Source: Elusimicrobiota bacterium (GTDB lineage: Bacteria > Elusimicrobiota > Elusimicrobia > UBA1565 > JACRDR01). From it: 64,000 bases of DNA. The position numbers were made by a program, and so were the translations under genes. The stretch covers positions 124,001 through 188,000 of the forward strand of contig JACQBA010000009.1 in the NCBI GenBank assembly GCA_016194745.1. The letters run 5' to 3'. The notes under the pieces are model-generated. The model worked only from the letters and a program-made list of their open reading frames with translations, ran no database searches and was not told where the DNA came from. Shown piece after piece: positions 1-11,800 of this stretch (the first letter of the stretch is position 1; every line of letters starts with the position of its first letter).

Positions 1-1744
1 TGAGCGGCTTGACCAAGAATCCGGCCGCGCCGACCTCCTTGGCGTGTCGCGCGTCCGCGGATTCCAAATTGGCCGAGCAGGCCAAGACGGGGATGCCCGC
101 TGTCGACGCGTTGGCCTTCAGTTCCTTGATGACGTCGATCCCCTTGGCGTCTTGGAGGTTCATGTCCATGAGAATGAGGGCCGGCTTCTCGCGCAACGCG
201 ACGGCCACCGCGAGACGTCCCTCGTTCACGATCGACGCATTATAACCCTTTGATTCGAGCAATTGCTTAATCATCTCGGAAAACGAGACCTCGTCGTCCA
301 CGATCAGAATCTTGGACGCGGGAGCCGCCGGAGCGTGGACGACGTCGGGGCGGCCCGTCTCCAGGACCCCCTGGGCGAGAGGCAAGCGCATCAGCACCCG
401 CGTACCCTTGCCCGGCTCCGACTCGATGCCGACCTCCCCGCCCATGCTCTCGATCGTCTGCTTGACGATGTAGAGGCCCAAGCCGGAGCCCTGGGTGCCC
501 TTCGCCTTCTGGGCGGCGACGTCGGCCTGCTGGAAAGGCTGAAAGAGTTCCTGGAGAGCCTCGGGCGAGATGCCCTGTCCCGTGTCCTGCACCCAGACCT
601 CGGCCGCCCCGTCCTGCGCGCGCGCCGCGAGTTGGATCGAACCGCCCGACGCCGTGAACTTGACCGCGTTGGACAGGAGGTTCGTCAGCACCCGCTCGAG
701 ACGCTCCGGATCGGATTCGATCGCCGGAAAATTGGCAGGAACGCCGACCTGCAGCGTCAGGCCGCGGTTCTTCGCCACCACGCCGTAGAGCTCCACGAGT
801 CCCGCCACGATGCCGGGCAGGGACACGGGCTGCGGATGGTATTCCATGCGCCCCGCCTTCATCTTGGCCGTGTCGAGGATGTTGGAGACGAACACCCCGA
901 GCCGCGTCGCGTTTTCCGAGAGATTCAGAAGGGTCCGGCGATGCTTGGGAATGATGCGCTCGCGGTCCGGGTCATCGTTGAGCATGAAGTCCAAGGACAT
1001 CTTGATCGCCGCGAGCGGCGTGCGCAGGTCGTGGGACACGCTTGCGATGAACACGTCCTTCATCTCGTCGACCTCTCCCAAGCGCTGCGCCATCCAGTTG
1101 AAGCGCCGCGTCAATTGCCCGAGCTCGTTGGAGGATCGGCTCGGCACGCGGACCGCCAGGTTGCCCCGGCCGACCTCCTCGGCCGCGTCGGCCAAGCGCA
1201 CGATCGGGCGCGAGAGGAGGAACGCCAAACCGAAACCGAGCGCCAGGCTGAAGGAAACGCCGATGACGGCGATCACGGACGTCGCCGGCAACAGGACCTT
1301 GCGAATCTCCGCGAACACCGACTGCCGGAGGTCGTGCGGGACCCCAACGTGCACCACGGCGACCGTCTTTCCCTGCGAGACCACGGGGCTCGTGTACTCC
1401 GCCGGGGAGCCGTTCGTCGCGCGCCATCGCTCCGCGGAAGCGTTCACGAAGTGCGGATCGGTATGCATGAGGATGCGGCCATCCAAGCCCTCTATGTAGG
1501 CGTAATCGATCTTTGGAGTGACGGAAGGGACCGTCCGGAGGTACTCGGTAAGGACCTTGCCTTCGTTGGCGGCGATGGACGCTCCCGCGATGGCTCCCAA
1601 CGCGGACGTCTGGCGAGCGTGCTCCTGCGAGAGCATCCCGACCATGAACTGCCCGGTTACCACGGAGCCGGTGAACCAGGCAATAAGGAAGCTGACGGCC
1701 GCCACGCCGCTTACGGTCAACCCGAACAACGTCCTCAGCCTCAT
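1..1744 (-). CDS. Hybrid sensor histidine kinase with C-terminal receiver domain (3' end beyond the window)
   Basis: The minus frame opens at ATG 1744 and stays open to the left edge, so about 581 residues are visible and the last part of the receiver is missing. In order it has an N-terminal membrane segment, a periplasmic sensor region with the string DYAYIE and then HTDP, a second membrane segment, a HAMP-like linker, the H-box SVSHDLRTPLAAIK with phosphoacceptor His238, an N-box NLLSNAVKFT, and G-boxes ending in GSGLGLYIVKQ. A receiver domain follows with an acidic DDE pocket, phospho-Asp527 and a conserved Lys. It presumably autophosphorylates on His238 and relays to Asp527. It is a full-length paralogue of the kinase at 57725-59527, with H and D at almost the same residue numbers. 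A GAGGA ribosome site lies about 10 nt upstream of the start. By analogy with the paralogue, a response-regulator gene is expected just beyond the left edge. Confidence 0.9.
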   Translation of the reverse strand, partial: MRLRTLFGLTVSGVAAVSFLIAWFTGSVVTGQFMVGMLSQEHARQTSALGAIAGASIAANEGKVLTEYLRTVPSVTPKIDYAYIEGLDGRILMHTDPHFVNASAERWRATNGSPAEYTSPVVSQGKTVAVVHVGVPHDLRQSVFAEIRKVLLPATSVIAVIGVSFSLALGFGLAFLLSRPIVRLADAAEEVGRGNLAVRVPSRSSNELGQLTRRFNWMAQRLGEVDEMKDVFIASVSHDLRTPLAAIKMSLDFMLNDDPDRERIIPKHRRTLLNLSENATRLGVFVSNILDTAKMKAGRMEYHPQPVSLPGIVAGLVELYGVVAKNRGLTLQVGVPANFPAIESDPERLERVLTNLLSNAVKFTASGGSIQLAARAQDGAAEVWVQDTGQGISPEALQELFQPFQQADVAAQKAKGTQGSGLGLYIVKQTIESMGGEVGIESEPGKGTRVLMRLPLAQGVLETGRPDVVHAPAAPASKILIVDDEVSFSEMIKQLLESKGYNASIVNEGRLAVAVALREKPALILMDMNLQDAKGIDVIKELKANASTAGIPVLACSANLESADARHAKEVGAAGFLVKPL

Positions 1745-1773
1745 TCGGCTGGGTCCTCGCGATTCACGGCGTA

Positions 1774-1802
1774 AGTATAGGGGGGCCTCTCAAAAAATGC
1801 AA
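1774..1802 (-). promoter_or_regulatory. Sigma-70-type promoter of the left-edge hybrid kinase
   Basis: Read on the minus strand, TTGCAT and TATACT are separated by exactly 17 nt. The -10 box ends 29 nt before the kinase ATG, leaving a short leader with a GAGGA ribosome site. Confidence 0.65.
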
Positions 1803-1833
1803 CCCGCCATTGGTCAAATTTGAGCACGGATTC

Positions 1834-1879
1834 CGCACGGAATACTCCCAGGCAGGCTTCGGGGGAGCGCGCTACTCTG
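1834..1879 (+). promoter_or_regulatory. Shared promoter module (copy 1): CGCACGG 39 nt upstream of -10 TACTCT
   Basis: CGCACGG begins at 1834 and the -10-like TACTCT at 1873. The same two elements occur with the same 39-nt offset at 18321-18366 and, with TATCGT as the -10 box, at 21244-21289. Copies 1 and 2 agree at about 34 of 46 positions. No good -35 box sits between the elements, so CGCACGG may be an activator site. It precedes the secreted protein gene at 1899. Confidence 0.55.
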
Positions 1880-1898
1880 AAAGCGCGGATCGAAATCC

Positions 1899-2831
1899 AT
1901 GATGAAGACCCGAGAGTCCAAAATGGGGATCGTTCAAAACCAACTAGGGATCGCCATCTTCGCCATAGCCGTATCGCTCTGCAACCCTAGGACCGCAACC
2001 GCAGACACGATCAACGCCGAGCTTGACGCGGCGGATCGCAGGGGATGCGCGGGAAGCACGGGCTACGGGGCCTGCCTTCGCCACGCCGCCGAGAACCGCG
2101 AGAACCAACCGACGAACTGCAGCGGCCTCACGCCGGCCGCGATCTGCCGGATTTCGCGGGAGCATTTGGGCCACATCACCCCTCAAAATTACGAGTTCGT
2201 CCAGCACTTCGTACAAAACGTGACGCGCGCCTGCGGGGACGCCGGACTGGACAGCAGTTCCCCCTGCGTCCAGCCCAACGGCCACTACCGCATCCCCAGC
2301 GTCTGGCGGCCGGATGGTCGGCATGTGCCCGCGCAGACGGTCGCGAGCGCGTACGCCGCATGGCTCTTGTTCGAGCGGTGGCGCGTCGGCGATGAACAGC
2401 GGCGGGCGGGCGATCACCCACTTCCGGGCGCCGTGGTTCCTCCCCCTCCTCCGCCTCCCTCCACGACCATTCGTCCGCCGCGGCCCCGCGGACGCCCCGG
2501 ACGCGCGGCCCGATCACGCGCCCGCCGGAGAAGCAGCCAAAGACCGTCCGCGCGACAGGCCGCCGCGCAACAACGGCAGCAGCTCGAGACGCGCGTCCGA
2601 GCCGCTCTCGCGGGTCAAGTGCCCCCGCTCCTCGATTCCCTCTTGTCTCAACTCTCCGATCAGAATATTCAGGACATCCTCGAGCATCTTCATAGATTTG
2701 GGCCTGACCCAGACGGCGCCCTCGGGCGCGACTTCCTGGGAAGCCTCTTCCGGGCGGGAGATCTTCGGCAGCTTCTCGAGACTCTGGGCCAGGCCCGCGC
2801 TCAAGCGGCGCTTTCGACTCCCAACACCTGA
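1899..2831 (+). CDS. Secreted four-cysteine 'WIC'-family protein with a Pro/Arg-rich linker and helical C-terminus
   Basis: A 310-residue protein of no known family. An N-terminal hydrophobic stretch ending near TATA-D reads as a signal peptide; the second ATG (1902) or the Met at 1923 are possible alternative starts. The mature part begins with a cysteine-containing segment with AICRISRE, a Tyr, then two further Cys and GHYRIP. The arrangement C...IC[RS]xS...Y...C...C...G...P, followed by a helix with a Trp, is shared with the proteins at 19198 and 21331. A polyproline stretch, an Arg-rich linker and a helical C-terminal region (about residues 215-300) follow. The gene is transcribed away from the kinase on its left and converges on the giant gene. 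Function unknown; the cysteine spacing suggests a disulfide-stabilised extracytoplasmic domain. Confidence 0.75.
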   Translation: MMKTRESKMGIVQNQLGIAIFAIAVSLCNPRTATADTINAELDAADRRGCAGSTGYGACLRHAAENRENQPTNCSGLTPAAICRISREHLGHITPQNYEFVQHFVQNVTRACGDAGLDSSSPCVQPNGHYRIPSVWRPDGRHVPAQTVASAYAAWLLFERWRVGDEQRRAGDHPLPGAVVPPPPPPPSTTIRPPRPRGRPGRAARSRARRRSSQRPSARQAAAQQRQQLETRVRAALAGQVPPLLDSLLSQLSDQNIQDILEHLHRFGPDPDGALGRDFLGSLFRAGDLRQLLETLGQARAQAALSTPNT

Positions 2832-2846
2832 TCCATCCCGCCTGGG

Positions 2847-5800
2847 CTACCGACGAGGCCACCAACCCGGAGCGAGCCGCTCCAAATTGCGCCGCAATCT
2901 GAATATCCATGACCTCTCGATGCCGATCACGCGGTCAAGGTCCACCTCCGGCCGCACGTGGACCCGCCACTCCGTCATGACTCGAGATATCTCTTCGTTC
3001 GTCAGCTGAAGGTCCCGGTGCGGCTCTGAGAATGCGCCCCGGAGCTCGGCCACGACGCCCCTTGCCTGCTCGGCACCCCAGCCCTCGACCGGACAGGCGT
3101 TGCGCTCCAGAATCCTCATGATGACGACCCGCTGGGCGAATGCCCGATCAAGATCCAGAGCAGGATTGCGCCGGAGGATCCTCCAAAGTTCCAGGCTGGC
3201 CGTGGAATCGGAGGTATTCCGGTTCATTTCGTGAATACCTTGATCACCCGCGGGAGAGGCCTCAGCGACCGCGCGCTCGCCGGACGTGGGTTCGCCCAAG
3301 GCGCGGATCACATCGCGCGCGACGTTGAGCTCGGCCGCGCGCGAAACGGTGGACCGGTCGCCCGCATTGACGTCCGGATGGATCGCCTTGATGAGCAAGC
3401 GGTGCGCGCGCTCGGCCTCGGCCACGCTCGCGCCGGGAGCGAGCCCAAGCTTTTCCTCCGCCATGCGGCGGGTCCAGCCGGGAGGGACCGCGATCGCGGC
3501 GGCCAGCATCCCGGGAGCGGAGGGGTCTCCGAGCAGCCAGAATCCGAGCGCCCCGGCGCCGAAAATCGCGAGCGCGCGCCACCCGCTGCGGCGAGGTCTG
3601 CCTGTGGTCGGGATCCGTCCCTGTTCTGTCTGTGCTCCGGGAGCTGGCCGCGCGCGCTCCTCTTCCCTACGCTGCCGCAAGAGCGCCGCCGCGCGCCGGA
3701 TGGCATAGACGCCGAGAGCGAATCCACCCGTGACCGCCGAGGCAAACAGAATGCTGGGCGCGGGGTTGTGCGCCGTGCTCATGGTAACGCCGGCCATCGC
3801 GTTGTCGGGCCGCAGAAGCATGATGATCGCGGCGGCGATCGGCAGCGAGATCGAACTCGGACGGTTGCGCAGCCAAAGGAATGACCTTCGGGAAAGGCTC
3901 TGATTGCGCTGGATCGTCTTGGCGGCGACGACGGCGGCGCCGGCGACGATCGCTGCGCCCGCCAGCGCCTCCGGCACGGCCGAAGGCCTCTCGGGTGCGG
4001 GGACCAAAACCGGAGTCCGGTCCAACGCGGCCTGCGCCATGCGCCGTAACCCATCCTCCGAATTCGGATCGCGGACAAACGCCTCCAAGGTTCTGCGACC
4101 CGCGTCGCGCACGTCCTGGACCCTGTCGCCGAGCATTTCGATCATGGCCTCCACGTGGGCCCACGTGCGCACGCCGGTGAAGCGGTAAGGCTCCCGGTCG
4201 ACCACACCAGACATGCGGATCGCCACGAGCGCGCGCCAGTCCACCTCGGACTTTGCTTCGTAAGGATGAAGGTGGAGGATGCGCATCCATAGCGCGCCCA
4301 TCGCCTCGCGGCTCGACGCGAGCTGATACATCGGGATCTCGTAACGCCCGATCTCCGACCGGGACTGTCTCATGTACGCGGAGACGTCCGGCTGCCGGCC
4401 CGCCAGGGCTTCCCGCTGGTAGTGAGCGACCTCGGCCGCCATGTGGTTCAGGATGACGGCCCACGCCTCGGCGTTTGCCCGCTTGTTGTGCAGGAGCCCG
4501 TGGATGATCGCGACGCCCCTGCGGGTGGAAAGAAGCGCCAGCACCTCCTCCCGCGAGCGGCGCAAGTCGGCGTCGAAGTGGGGCGACGCCCATACGTCCG
4601 GGAAGAGTTCGATGGCCGCGACGCGTATCTGGAACTCACCGGACGCGTTACGCAACTGAACGCCGGGAATGATCTGGCCGATAAGCTTGTTGTAGGCGTC
4701 CTCGAAGCCCCACGATTGGGGAATTCGTTCGGAGAGTTCAATGAGCGACCGGTAGATGATGTTCTGGGGCCTCTCTCGGCCGTGGGGATCTGTAAGGTCC
4801 CGATCATCGGACACGCGGAACAACCGATTGGCCACCAGTCGGGCCGCTCTGGCGAATCCATAGGGATCCTGCTCTTGGTTCATGAAGTTGCTGAGCAGCC
4901 AATCCCGCAGCAAGTTGTGGCGATCAGCGGACGCGAAGATGGGATCTAGATCGGCCCGGTCGAAGCGGCGCATCTCATTTACGCCCCGTGCATAGGCGAT
5001 GTCGATGTCGTTGATCACCTCCTCTCCTCGGGCGCGCCGTGCCTGGCGTTCCATAGCTTCACCGACCAGACGGAGCCAAAGCTGGTAACGCGCGGCGTAT
5101 TGAATGGGCGTGATGTTCTCTCCGTTCTGCCGGTGCCACGCGCCGAAATTTCCCATGACTCGATAGAGCGTACGCTCTAGGAACACCAGCCGCTGATTGT
5201 GCTCCGCCGAGAAGCCCGGAATCTCAAGCTGTCTGCCGAAACCGGGCTTCGGCACTTCGGCCGTGGTCGCCCCGAGGTGGCCTTCGGCCGCCGTCGGACT
5301 GCCGTGACTGCCGACCGGCGGAGCCGGGAGATGTGAGGGGCTGACATTCGTCGCAGGGGGATCCCCGTGGTCCATCGGAGGCGTCGACATGGGCGTGCCG
5401 TTCGCCGGCTTCCGGACTTTGGACGATCTGCCATTGATCGACTGCAACGGATTCCCGGGAGCCGCTTTGACGCCCCCTTGTTCAAAAGCCCCGTAGGGAT
5501 GGATCCCCCTCGCCTCGCTGGGAGCATTTTCCCAGAGCGAGATACGGATGCCCCGGCGCAGGCGCAGGCCCAGCATTTCCCGCTCCGTGCCGAACCAGAA
5601 GAAGTCCGGGTCGGCGGGCCCGAACTCGGCCGTTTTTTCCGCCGCTCTCTCGAGGATCGCGCGGACCTCCCTGGCCGCCTCGGTCGCGCCTTCGTGCTCC
5701 AAGGCGCGCGCGTACTCCGCTAGGCGGAGGGCCGCAGAGATCTTGGCTCTGACGACCAGGTCGCGCGCCGGCAAGGTCGGAACCAACAGCAGGCTCTGGT

Positions 5801-8800
5801 TCTCGAGGATAGACTGCGCAAGTTCGGCGCGGCCGCGCTGGAGCTCGACGCTCGCCGTCTCGATGTAGTTCGCCAATCTCGACGCCATGCCAGTGGCCTG
5901 ATCTCTCGTGGCCGGCGAAGGATGCCGTTCCCGCGAGATCGAGTCCAATTGCCCCGTTATGGTCCGTATTTGCTCCCACGCCGGGTCGCCCGTTTCCCGC
6001 AATTTGAGATGCCCGAACCGCGCCACGGTCTCCTCGTCGATGCGCCTGAGACCCGCTTCCTCGATCGGCGTCCTAGCATCCTTCGCCGGGTAACGGTGCA
6101 CTTTAGGCAGCATCCACCTGTACATCCCGCTGAATAGCGCAGGCACCGATGGGACCGCCGCAAGCATGGAGGGGCCGGAGCCGACGAAATAGGCGCCCAT
6201 GCCAAGGAACGAGCGCCGGTTCACGCCGGAGCCTGCGGTCGTCCGCTCGCCGTTTGCGGAAGGCGCTGCGGGCAGGGGCTCCGTCGCTCTATAGTTGACC
6301 AACATATGGGCGGCGCCCGCGAACAAGGCGACCAGCGCTGCGGTGTGTCCGGTCACATAGATCCCAGCACTGGCGAACGGCAGGGCCGGCGCCAGCGCCA
6401 CGACGGTGCCGAGCACGAAGGCGGCCGCGACACGGCGCCACATCGGCCAGCTCGTCAGGATCGGCCGAGGCGCGCGCCCCCGAACGATCTGCCAGAGGGG
6501 AGCTGCGAGATGTCCGGCAAAGAACGCGCCCATGGTGAGACCGCCGAACGCGGCACTCGTGCCCAGCGCCTGGGTAATAGTCAAGCCGTCCGGACCATGC
6601 AGCGAAGCGAAGCCGAGGGCCTGCGACAGTCGCTCATGGAGATAATACGCCGCCCCAAAGGACGCAACCGTTTCTACGACGCCGGAGATCCATCGTGCGT
6701 AGAACCGGTTCGGCAGCCAGGAAATCCTCGTCGGTCCGTAGGTCGGCGGAGAAAGCGTGATCCCGTTCCGATAGCGGTATATCCTGCGTCCTCCCCAGAT
6801 GAGGACCTTTGCCGCGGCATACGTCCCGATCGCGCCCAGGATCGCGAGACCCACATTGCTCGTCGCGAGGTCGATGAACCAGTTGCCGCGAGCGCCTCTC
6901 GGGGCAGAGGACATCACATGGTTCATCGTCTCCGTCATGTGGCCCCGGGACAGCTGGGGCTTCGAATCCAGCAAGTGCCCGCCTTCCCCGCTGAGCGCCT
7001 TGCCCGAGGTGAGGACGTAGATCGTCGCCGCGGCGACGAGGCCCGAGACCGCGCCGAAAATCCTGCGGAAGAGCGAGGGACGAGACCTGTCGGCCGTCAG
7101 TCGGAGAGCAGAGTTCACCGCGCGCTCGTCGTTGCGGCCCCACTCCCAATCGCGCATCAAGCGCCGGACCAGCGCGTCGCCGATATGGTTCGGATCGTCC
7201 TTCCCGAAGAGGCGCTTGAGATCGCGGACGATCCTCACAACGTCCCTCTCGCCGCAGGAGCCGCGGCAGGAGGTCTCCTGCCACACTCGCAGGATCCCGT
7301 CGACGCGCGCGTCCGGAGGCCCCCTTTGCGGCAGGTCGAGGAACTCTCGCAAAGAGTACTCGGCTGCGGTGAGAATCTTCCTCTCTTCACGAGTCTGCGG
7401 CCGCGGGATGCTTTCTTCGGGAGGCTTCGGCAATCGCGCCAGCTCGCGCTCGTTGTGGGCGAGATAGCGCACCAGCGATCGACGATATCCGTGGAGGAAC
7501 CCCTCCGCCCACGCAATAGTCCGCTCTCGGGACGCCGTGGGGCTTCGCAGCGCCTCGGGGAGCTTCAGCCGAATCCCGTACTCGCCGGCGGGCGCGCTCG
7601 GATTCCTGGGGTCTCGAGCCTCGGTCCTCACGATGATCAAGCCGGCTTCAGGATGAAATTGAACCAGCTCAGGTTCGATCCGGCGGGGGACGCTGTCGAT
7701 GATCTCGTACACGCGGCGCGTGAAGTCGCGGGACATAAGTTGGCGCTCCCAAACCTCCGCGGGAGACGCCTTCGCGGCCTCGTGCAAGCCGCGCGTGCGC
7801 GCCATCGGCTCGCTGAAGAATAGGTGCGGGCCTCCGCTGCCGTAGCCAAGAAGCGCTCCATCCGCCCAAGTGCCGCGCCAGACGCTGATCTCGAAGTCGT
7901 CCTTCGCCCATGGGAAGCGGAGCATGACGGCCCGGTGGTGGCCCTCCACCTCATGAGCCGCCGATTCGATCATCCGGGAGTTGAGCGGATCGCGGTTGGG
8001 GAAGATGCTCGCCGTCCGGTTCTGCTCGTTATATCCCCCTCCTTCGCTTTTGGCGCCCGCCCATCGAATGATGAGTTGTCCGCGGTCGCGGGACATGCGG
8101 TCGGCGAACCGTTGGATCGGCAGGCCCGAGTTGCCGTGCGGCAGGATCCGCAGCACAGGCATTCCTTCATACAAGACTCGTTCCACCCCCACTCCCGCCG
8201 AGCGCAAGCGTCCCTCCCAATAGACGAGCCAGGCGATCTGGTCGGCGTGCCCTGCTTTTCTCCATGCGGCGTCGCGCTCCTCTTCCTCGCGCCGCGTGCG
8301 CTCGGCGGCAGCGCGGTTCGCGCGGCCGCGCCACGCGCCGAACAGCGTCATGGCGAGCATCACGCCGAGCGCGGGGGCCAGCGCGGCGCCGCCCGTCGAC
8401 ACGCCCGCGGCCGTCGCAGCTTTGGCGGCCGTCGGAAGCGTGAGCAGGATGGCGGCCAGCCCGGCGGGCCGCGCCGCGCGTCGCGCGAACGAGGCCGCGC
8501 GCGCGCGGACGGCGCTCAGGATGCCTTTCAGCCGGCCGTCGGCCGCCGCGGCGGCGCCCTGGCCGGACGCCGGGTTCCTTCCTCCGGCGGCCCTGCGCTC
8601 GAGGTGATCAATGTGCTCGCGCGCCCGTTGGCTTAGCCGAGAGCCGACGAAGGGGATGATCCCGCGGATGGAAATCGAGCCGTCGCGGTTGCGCGTGATG
8701 AGCACCTCGGCGCGCGCGAGCGTCGAGGAGCGCGGCGGCCGCTGCGCCGTGATCGAGCGGACGGCGCCCGTCTCGGGGTCGAGGTACGCGTAGGCTCGAC

Positions 8801-11800
8801 CCTCGCCCGGACGCGGCTGCGCCTCGGCCGCGGCGCGGCGCAGCATCGGCCAATTCTGGAGCTTGCCGAAGACGCTCTCGCGCCAACTCGCGGGGTTGTC
8901 CGCGTGGCGTGAGAGGAACGTTGCGTTATGCCTCAGGTAGTTGGCCGTGATGCGGCGCAGGAGGCCGGGATTGGCGGCGCCCGGGCGGGCCGCCGCCTGC
9001 GCGGCGGCCTGGTCCGCCATGTAGCGGCCCGTCTCGATGAAGTTACCGGTCCTAGTTAGATGGCGGCCCGCCGCCTCGAGGCGGCCGAATACCGCATTGT
9101 TGAGTCCGCGCCCGGCGCGCAACGCGCCGCGGCCGAGCGTCGCCGCGCCCCGACCCACGGCGCGGACGGGAGTCATCACCACGGATGAGAACCGAGATCC
9201 GAACGCTGCGTGGATCGGCCCAGTCGGAAGCTCTCCGGCTCTGCGCCGCGGCGAGCGGCCGTCGAAGTCGACGCCGCGCCGCGGCGCGCCCTCGATCTGG
9301 CGATCTACCCGCGCGGTGCGGACGTCGTCGCCCGCGCCGCGTCCCGGCCGGCCGACCGTCGGCGCAGCGCCGCCCGCGGGACGCGCGTCCGCCCGCCCGT
9401 GCGCCGTCGATCCGACGTGAGCCGACGCGAGCGAAGGAGCGCGCGTCCCGCGGTCCGCCGCGAGCGTGACGCCCGCCGCGGGAGGCGCCGCCTCATGCGG
9501 GGGCCGCACAGTCCCGGGAACGCGAGCGTCTCCCGTTCTCTGCGCGGCGACGGCCGCACGAGGCTGCTCCACTCGCCCGCTCGGAGGCGGCGTCGCCGCG
9601 GAATGGTGAGGCGGCGCAGCGACCGCGGCGCGCGGGGCAGGGGGCGCCTCGTGCGTCACCGGGCGAGGCGCCGCGGCATGGGCCGGGGGTTCTACTACCG
9701 CGCGATGCAACTGCGGAGCCCGCTCGGGGCGGGCGCGCGGAGCGGCGACGGGTCGACCATTGGGACCGAACCGATGAGCCCAGCCGATGAGGAGCGGCAT
9801 GCTCGCCGAATTCGCCAGGCCGCGGATGGATTGTCCCAGGAGCACGTAGGCGTCCCGATCGTTCGAGTGCATCGCCTCGCGGATCCCGTGAATGGACTCG
9901 GGAATGCCGATCGCCGCTTGCGATAGAAAATAACCGTCGATGCCGAGCTGCAGCGGCCGAGCGTAGCGGGTGCGATTGGCCAGAGCCGCGATCGTGCGCG
10001 CGATGGTCAATCCGCCGGCAAAGGCGCCGACCGTGAGATCGAACCCGCCGGCGACGACCTGCCCCCAAACGTACGCCCTCTCTCGACTCACGCCGGCGCG
10101 TTCGAGGACATGCTGCGTCGTGAGCGCCGCCGTATCCGAGAACCAGGCCGCGGTCACCGTGCCCAGCACGCCGTAGCGCTCCACGAAACCCATCAGCACG
10201 CCGACGGGACCAAAGCGGGCGGCCAGCCCGTTGTGGTTGTAGATCTCGCCATAGGTAGTGATCGGACGCGGCGGATCCTGACTGGTGGGGAGATGGAACA
10301 CGACCCGGCCATCGTGCTGCAGCGTCGGGCTGTAGTACGGTTGGTTTCCGTGCAGCCAATACATGGGTGAAAGCCTGTTAGTCGGTATCGCTTCGCCGCG
10401 GACCATTTGCAGCCATCGCGCGTCCCCTCGGGGACCGGCCTCCAAGACGCCGAAGGGCAAGGATGATCCGTTGTCGAAAAACTGAAAGCCGAACATCGAC
10501 GGAGGCCCCATTCGACTTCCGCCCGCGGGCCGGTAGCCGTCTACTCGGTCATAACGCGCGATCCATGTCGCCGGAACGACCGTGCCGTCGGCGCGCCGCT
10601 CGGTCCCCGTGAAGTGGAAGTGTCCCTCCGAATCGATACGGAAGGACGTCACCGCGCGTACCGCTCCCGTCGGCGACGGGGGAGGGCTTACGATCATCCG
10701 TTCGATCAGCGCGGTACGATGCGCGAGAGGCGTGTGATCGCCTCGCCGGTCCGTGACCGCCAGCGCCCCATGGATGATGCGCGCCTGCGCCGCGGCGATC
10801 GCGCGGGTCACTTCCGGCGCCTCTCCAGGAGGAATCTCGCGCCGGACATCGATATCCAAGACGCGGCCCGGCGTCGCCTGCGGACCGGGCGGCTGGTGAT
10901 TCCAGTCGGCCAAAGTCCGGTCGCCCAGCGAATGAGTGACGCTCACGCCAAAGCCGCGGTTGATCACGCGAATGCCCTCATAGAGGTTCTCGCCCACCTC
11001 GTGCTGATAGATGAAGCCGTTCATGCCGTCACTGAGGCCGGGTTGGATGACAGTCGTCCTCTGGCGACCATTGGAATCCCGCGCGGGCTGGATCAAGTAG
11101 CGCTCCGTCCACTCGAACTGGCCCGTCAGTTCGTTGCGTCGCGAATGCTCGACGAAGCCGTCCTCCGTGGGCCCGCTATTGTCGGGGCGCAATGTGATGA
11201 GCACCGCGGTGCCGTCGCCGTTGTCCGTAAAGCGTGTATTGCGGATGAAATCCGTGGTCACCGTCCTCAAGTGGACGCCTGACTGCTCGGAGGTCGTGCG
11301 GACGATGTCGAAGTGCAGGGGCTGCCGATCGAGCGTCAACCTCTGCTCGCCGGTTTCGGCCGAGTAGTAAGTGCCCGCGACGACCGTTCGCATTTCGCCG
11401 TTGGCCAGGCGCCGCGCCTCCGAGTAGGCGATGACAGTCTGGAGCGCGACGCCGCCGGGCGCGGGCTGCAGCCGTCCCTGCGGATCGCGGATGAAGCGCT
11501 CCCCGGTCTCGCGGTCGACGTACACGAGCTGCGGCCGCTCGTGATCGGACCAGATCCCGAGGCGGACGTCGAAGCGCCCCTCGCGCTGCACCGCGCGATT
11601 GAGGACCACGCTCCCGTCAAGGCTGGTGAAGACGATCCCTTCCCGCGTCTGGAACAGGACGCCCTCCATCCGTCCTCCCGTCGTCTGAGCCTCGCTGCGC
11701 CGGAAGCTGACAACACCCTCGATGCCGAGCAGGTCGCGGAGCTCGGGATTGACGGTCCTTTCCCCGGTCCGCGCGTTGTAGACGGTGATCGTGGGCAGGA

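Noticed and set aside
263..1774. 503-residue plus-strand frame over the left-edge kinase
   Set aside because: The minus strand encodes a hybrid kinase with all conserved boxes; the plus frame is Arg/His-rich antisense noise typical of GC-rich DNA.
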